A stretch of 5,967 bases of DNA from JAQGHR01 sp031411935. GTDB taxonomy: Bacteria > Planctomycetota > Planctomycetia > Isosphaerales > Isosphaeraceae. The stretch spans positions 1 to 5,967 of the forward strand of contig JANOBY010000335.1 of assembly GCA_031411935.1 (NCBI GenBank), written 5' to 3'. Below the pieces are notes generated by a model. The model ran no database searches. It had not been told where the DNA came from and saw only the letters and a program-made list of their open reading frames with translations. Shown piece by piece: positions 5,788 through 5,967 of the stretch. Numbering within the stretch: position 1 is the first letter of the stretch; each line of letters opens with the position of its first letter. Both the position numbers and the translations under genes were made by a program.

Positions 5788-5967
5788 TCACCACCAGCCG
5801 AGTTGGACCTCGCGTGAGGCTGCCGGCGGGAGGAGGCGAAGCTCCCCGTGGAAGGGGCCTGGTGTCCCCTCGATCGGCACCTTCAGCGTGTAGGCGAGGC
5901 GGGACAGTTCGGCCTCCGTCAGCCCCAGGCCGCCGATCAACTCCCCCCACGCCTCGCGGTAGCAGGC
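5788..5967 (-). CDS. Unrecognised protein, C-terminal 59 residues only
   Basis: Reading the minus strand from the right edge gives an open frame of 59 codons ending in TGA at 5788-5790. It begins ACYREAWGELIGGLGLTEAE and ends in EVQLGWW. The residue mix is protein-like (CYREAWGEL, LTEAELSRLAYTLKVP), with G/C-rich third positions as in the neighbouring genes. The overlapping frame on the same strand is a low-complexity Arg/Gly/Pro string and looks like a shadow. The start and most of the protein lie outside the window. The LTEAELSRLAYTL segment could be an amphipathic helix. I do not recognise a family and assign no function. It converges on the protease gene. Confidence 0.6.
   Translation of the reverse strand, partial: ACYREAWGELIGGLGLTEAELSRLAYTLKVPIEGTPGPFHGELRLLPPAASREVQLGWW

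Noticed and set aside
5651..5950. A 99-codon minus-strand frame at the right edge
   Set aside because: It overlaps the better frame ending at 5788, and its product is an Arg/Gly/Pro/Ser string with no motif.

Overview
This window is a high-GC bacterial chromosome segment with five identifiable protein-coding genes and one unrecognised gene fragment. The gene set (a heme-pathway operon led by an RlmN/Cfr-like radical SAM protein, beside a two-PDZ HtrA protease), the strong G/C bias at third codon positions and the lack of clear Shine-Dalgarno sites on most genes would fit a soil or freshwater planctomycete, for example Isosphaeraceae. That lineage call is an inference from style, not from a marker gene, and is tentative.

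Positions 1-3489 hold a compact minus-strand cluster, transcribed from right to left. The order is an RlmN/Cfr-family radical SAM protein (2446-3489), hemB (1396-2400), a 122-residue three-helix membrane protein (1031-1399) and hemL, which runs off the left edge (1-998). Gaps are 45 nt, a 4-nt ATGA overlap and 32 nt, so this looks like one operon. HemL makes 5-aminolevulinate from glutamate-1-semialdehyde. HemB condenses two 5-aminolevulinate molecules into porphobilinogen. The operon therefore pairs two consecutive steps of the C5 tetrapyrrole pathway, with a small unknown membrane protein lying between them.

Positions 3490-3773 form a divergent promoter region. It holds an extended -10 box facing the rlmN-like operon, a perfect 7-bp inverted repeat, and an ECF-sigma-like promoter (GGAAC, 17 nt, CGTA) facing the protease gene. 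A good ribosome binding site precedes the protease start.

Positions 3774-5366 (plus strand) encode a complete periplasmic HtrA/DegP-type serine protease with signal peptide, His-Asp-Ser triad and two PDZ domains. A strong GC-rich hairpin at 5406-5430 ends it.

Positions 5367-5787 contain no convincing gene. Positions 5788-5967 carry the last 59 codons of a minus-strand gene that enters from the right edge and whose family I do not recognise.

The most notable points are three. The RlmN-like protein keeps all catalytic cysteines but has lost two SAM-contact residues normally conserved in both RlmN and Cfr. A cysteine-bearing membrane protein is translationally coupled to hemB. The protease gene has an ECF-type promoter candidate. 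I see no mobile element, CRISPR array, tRNA or rRNA, and no clearly new multi-gene system.
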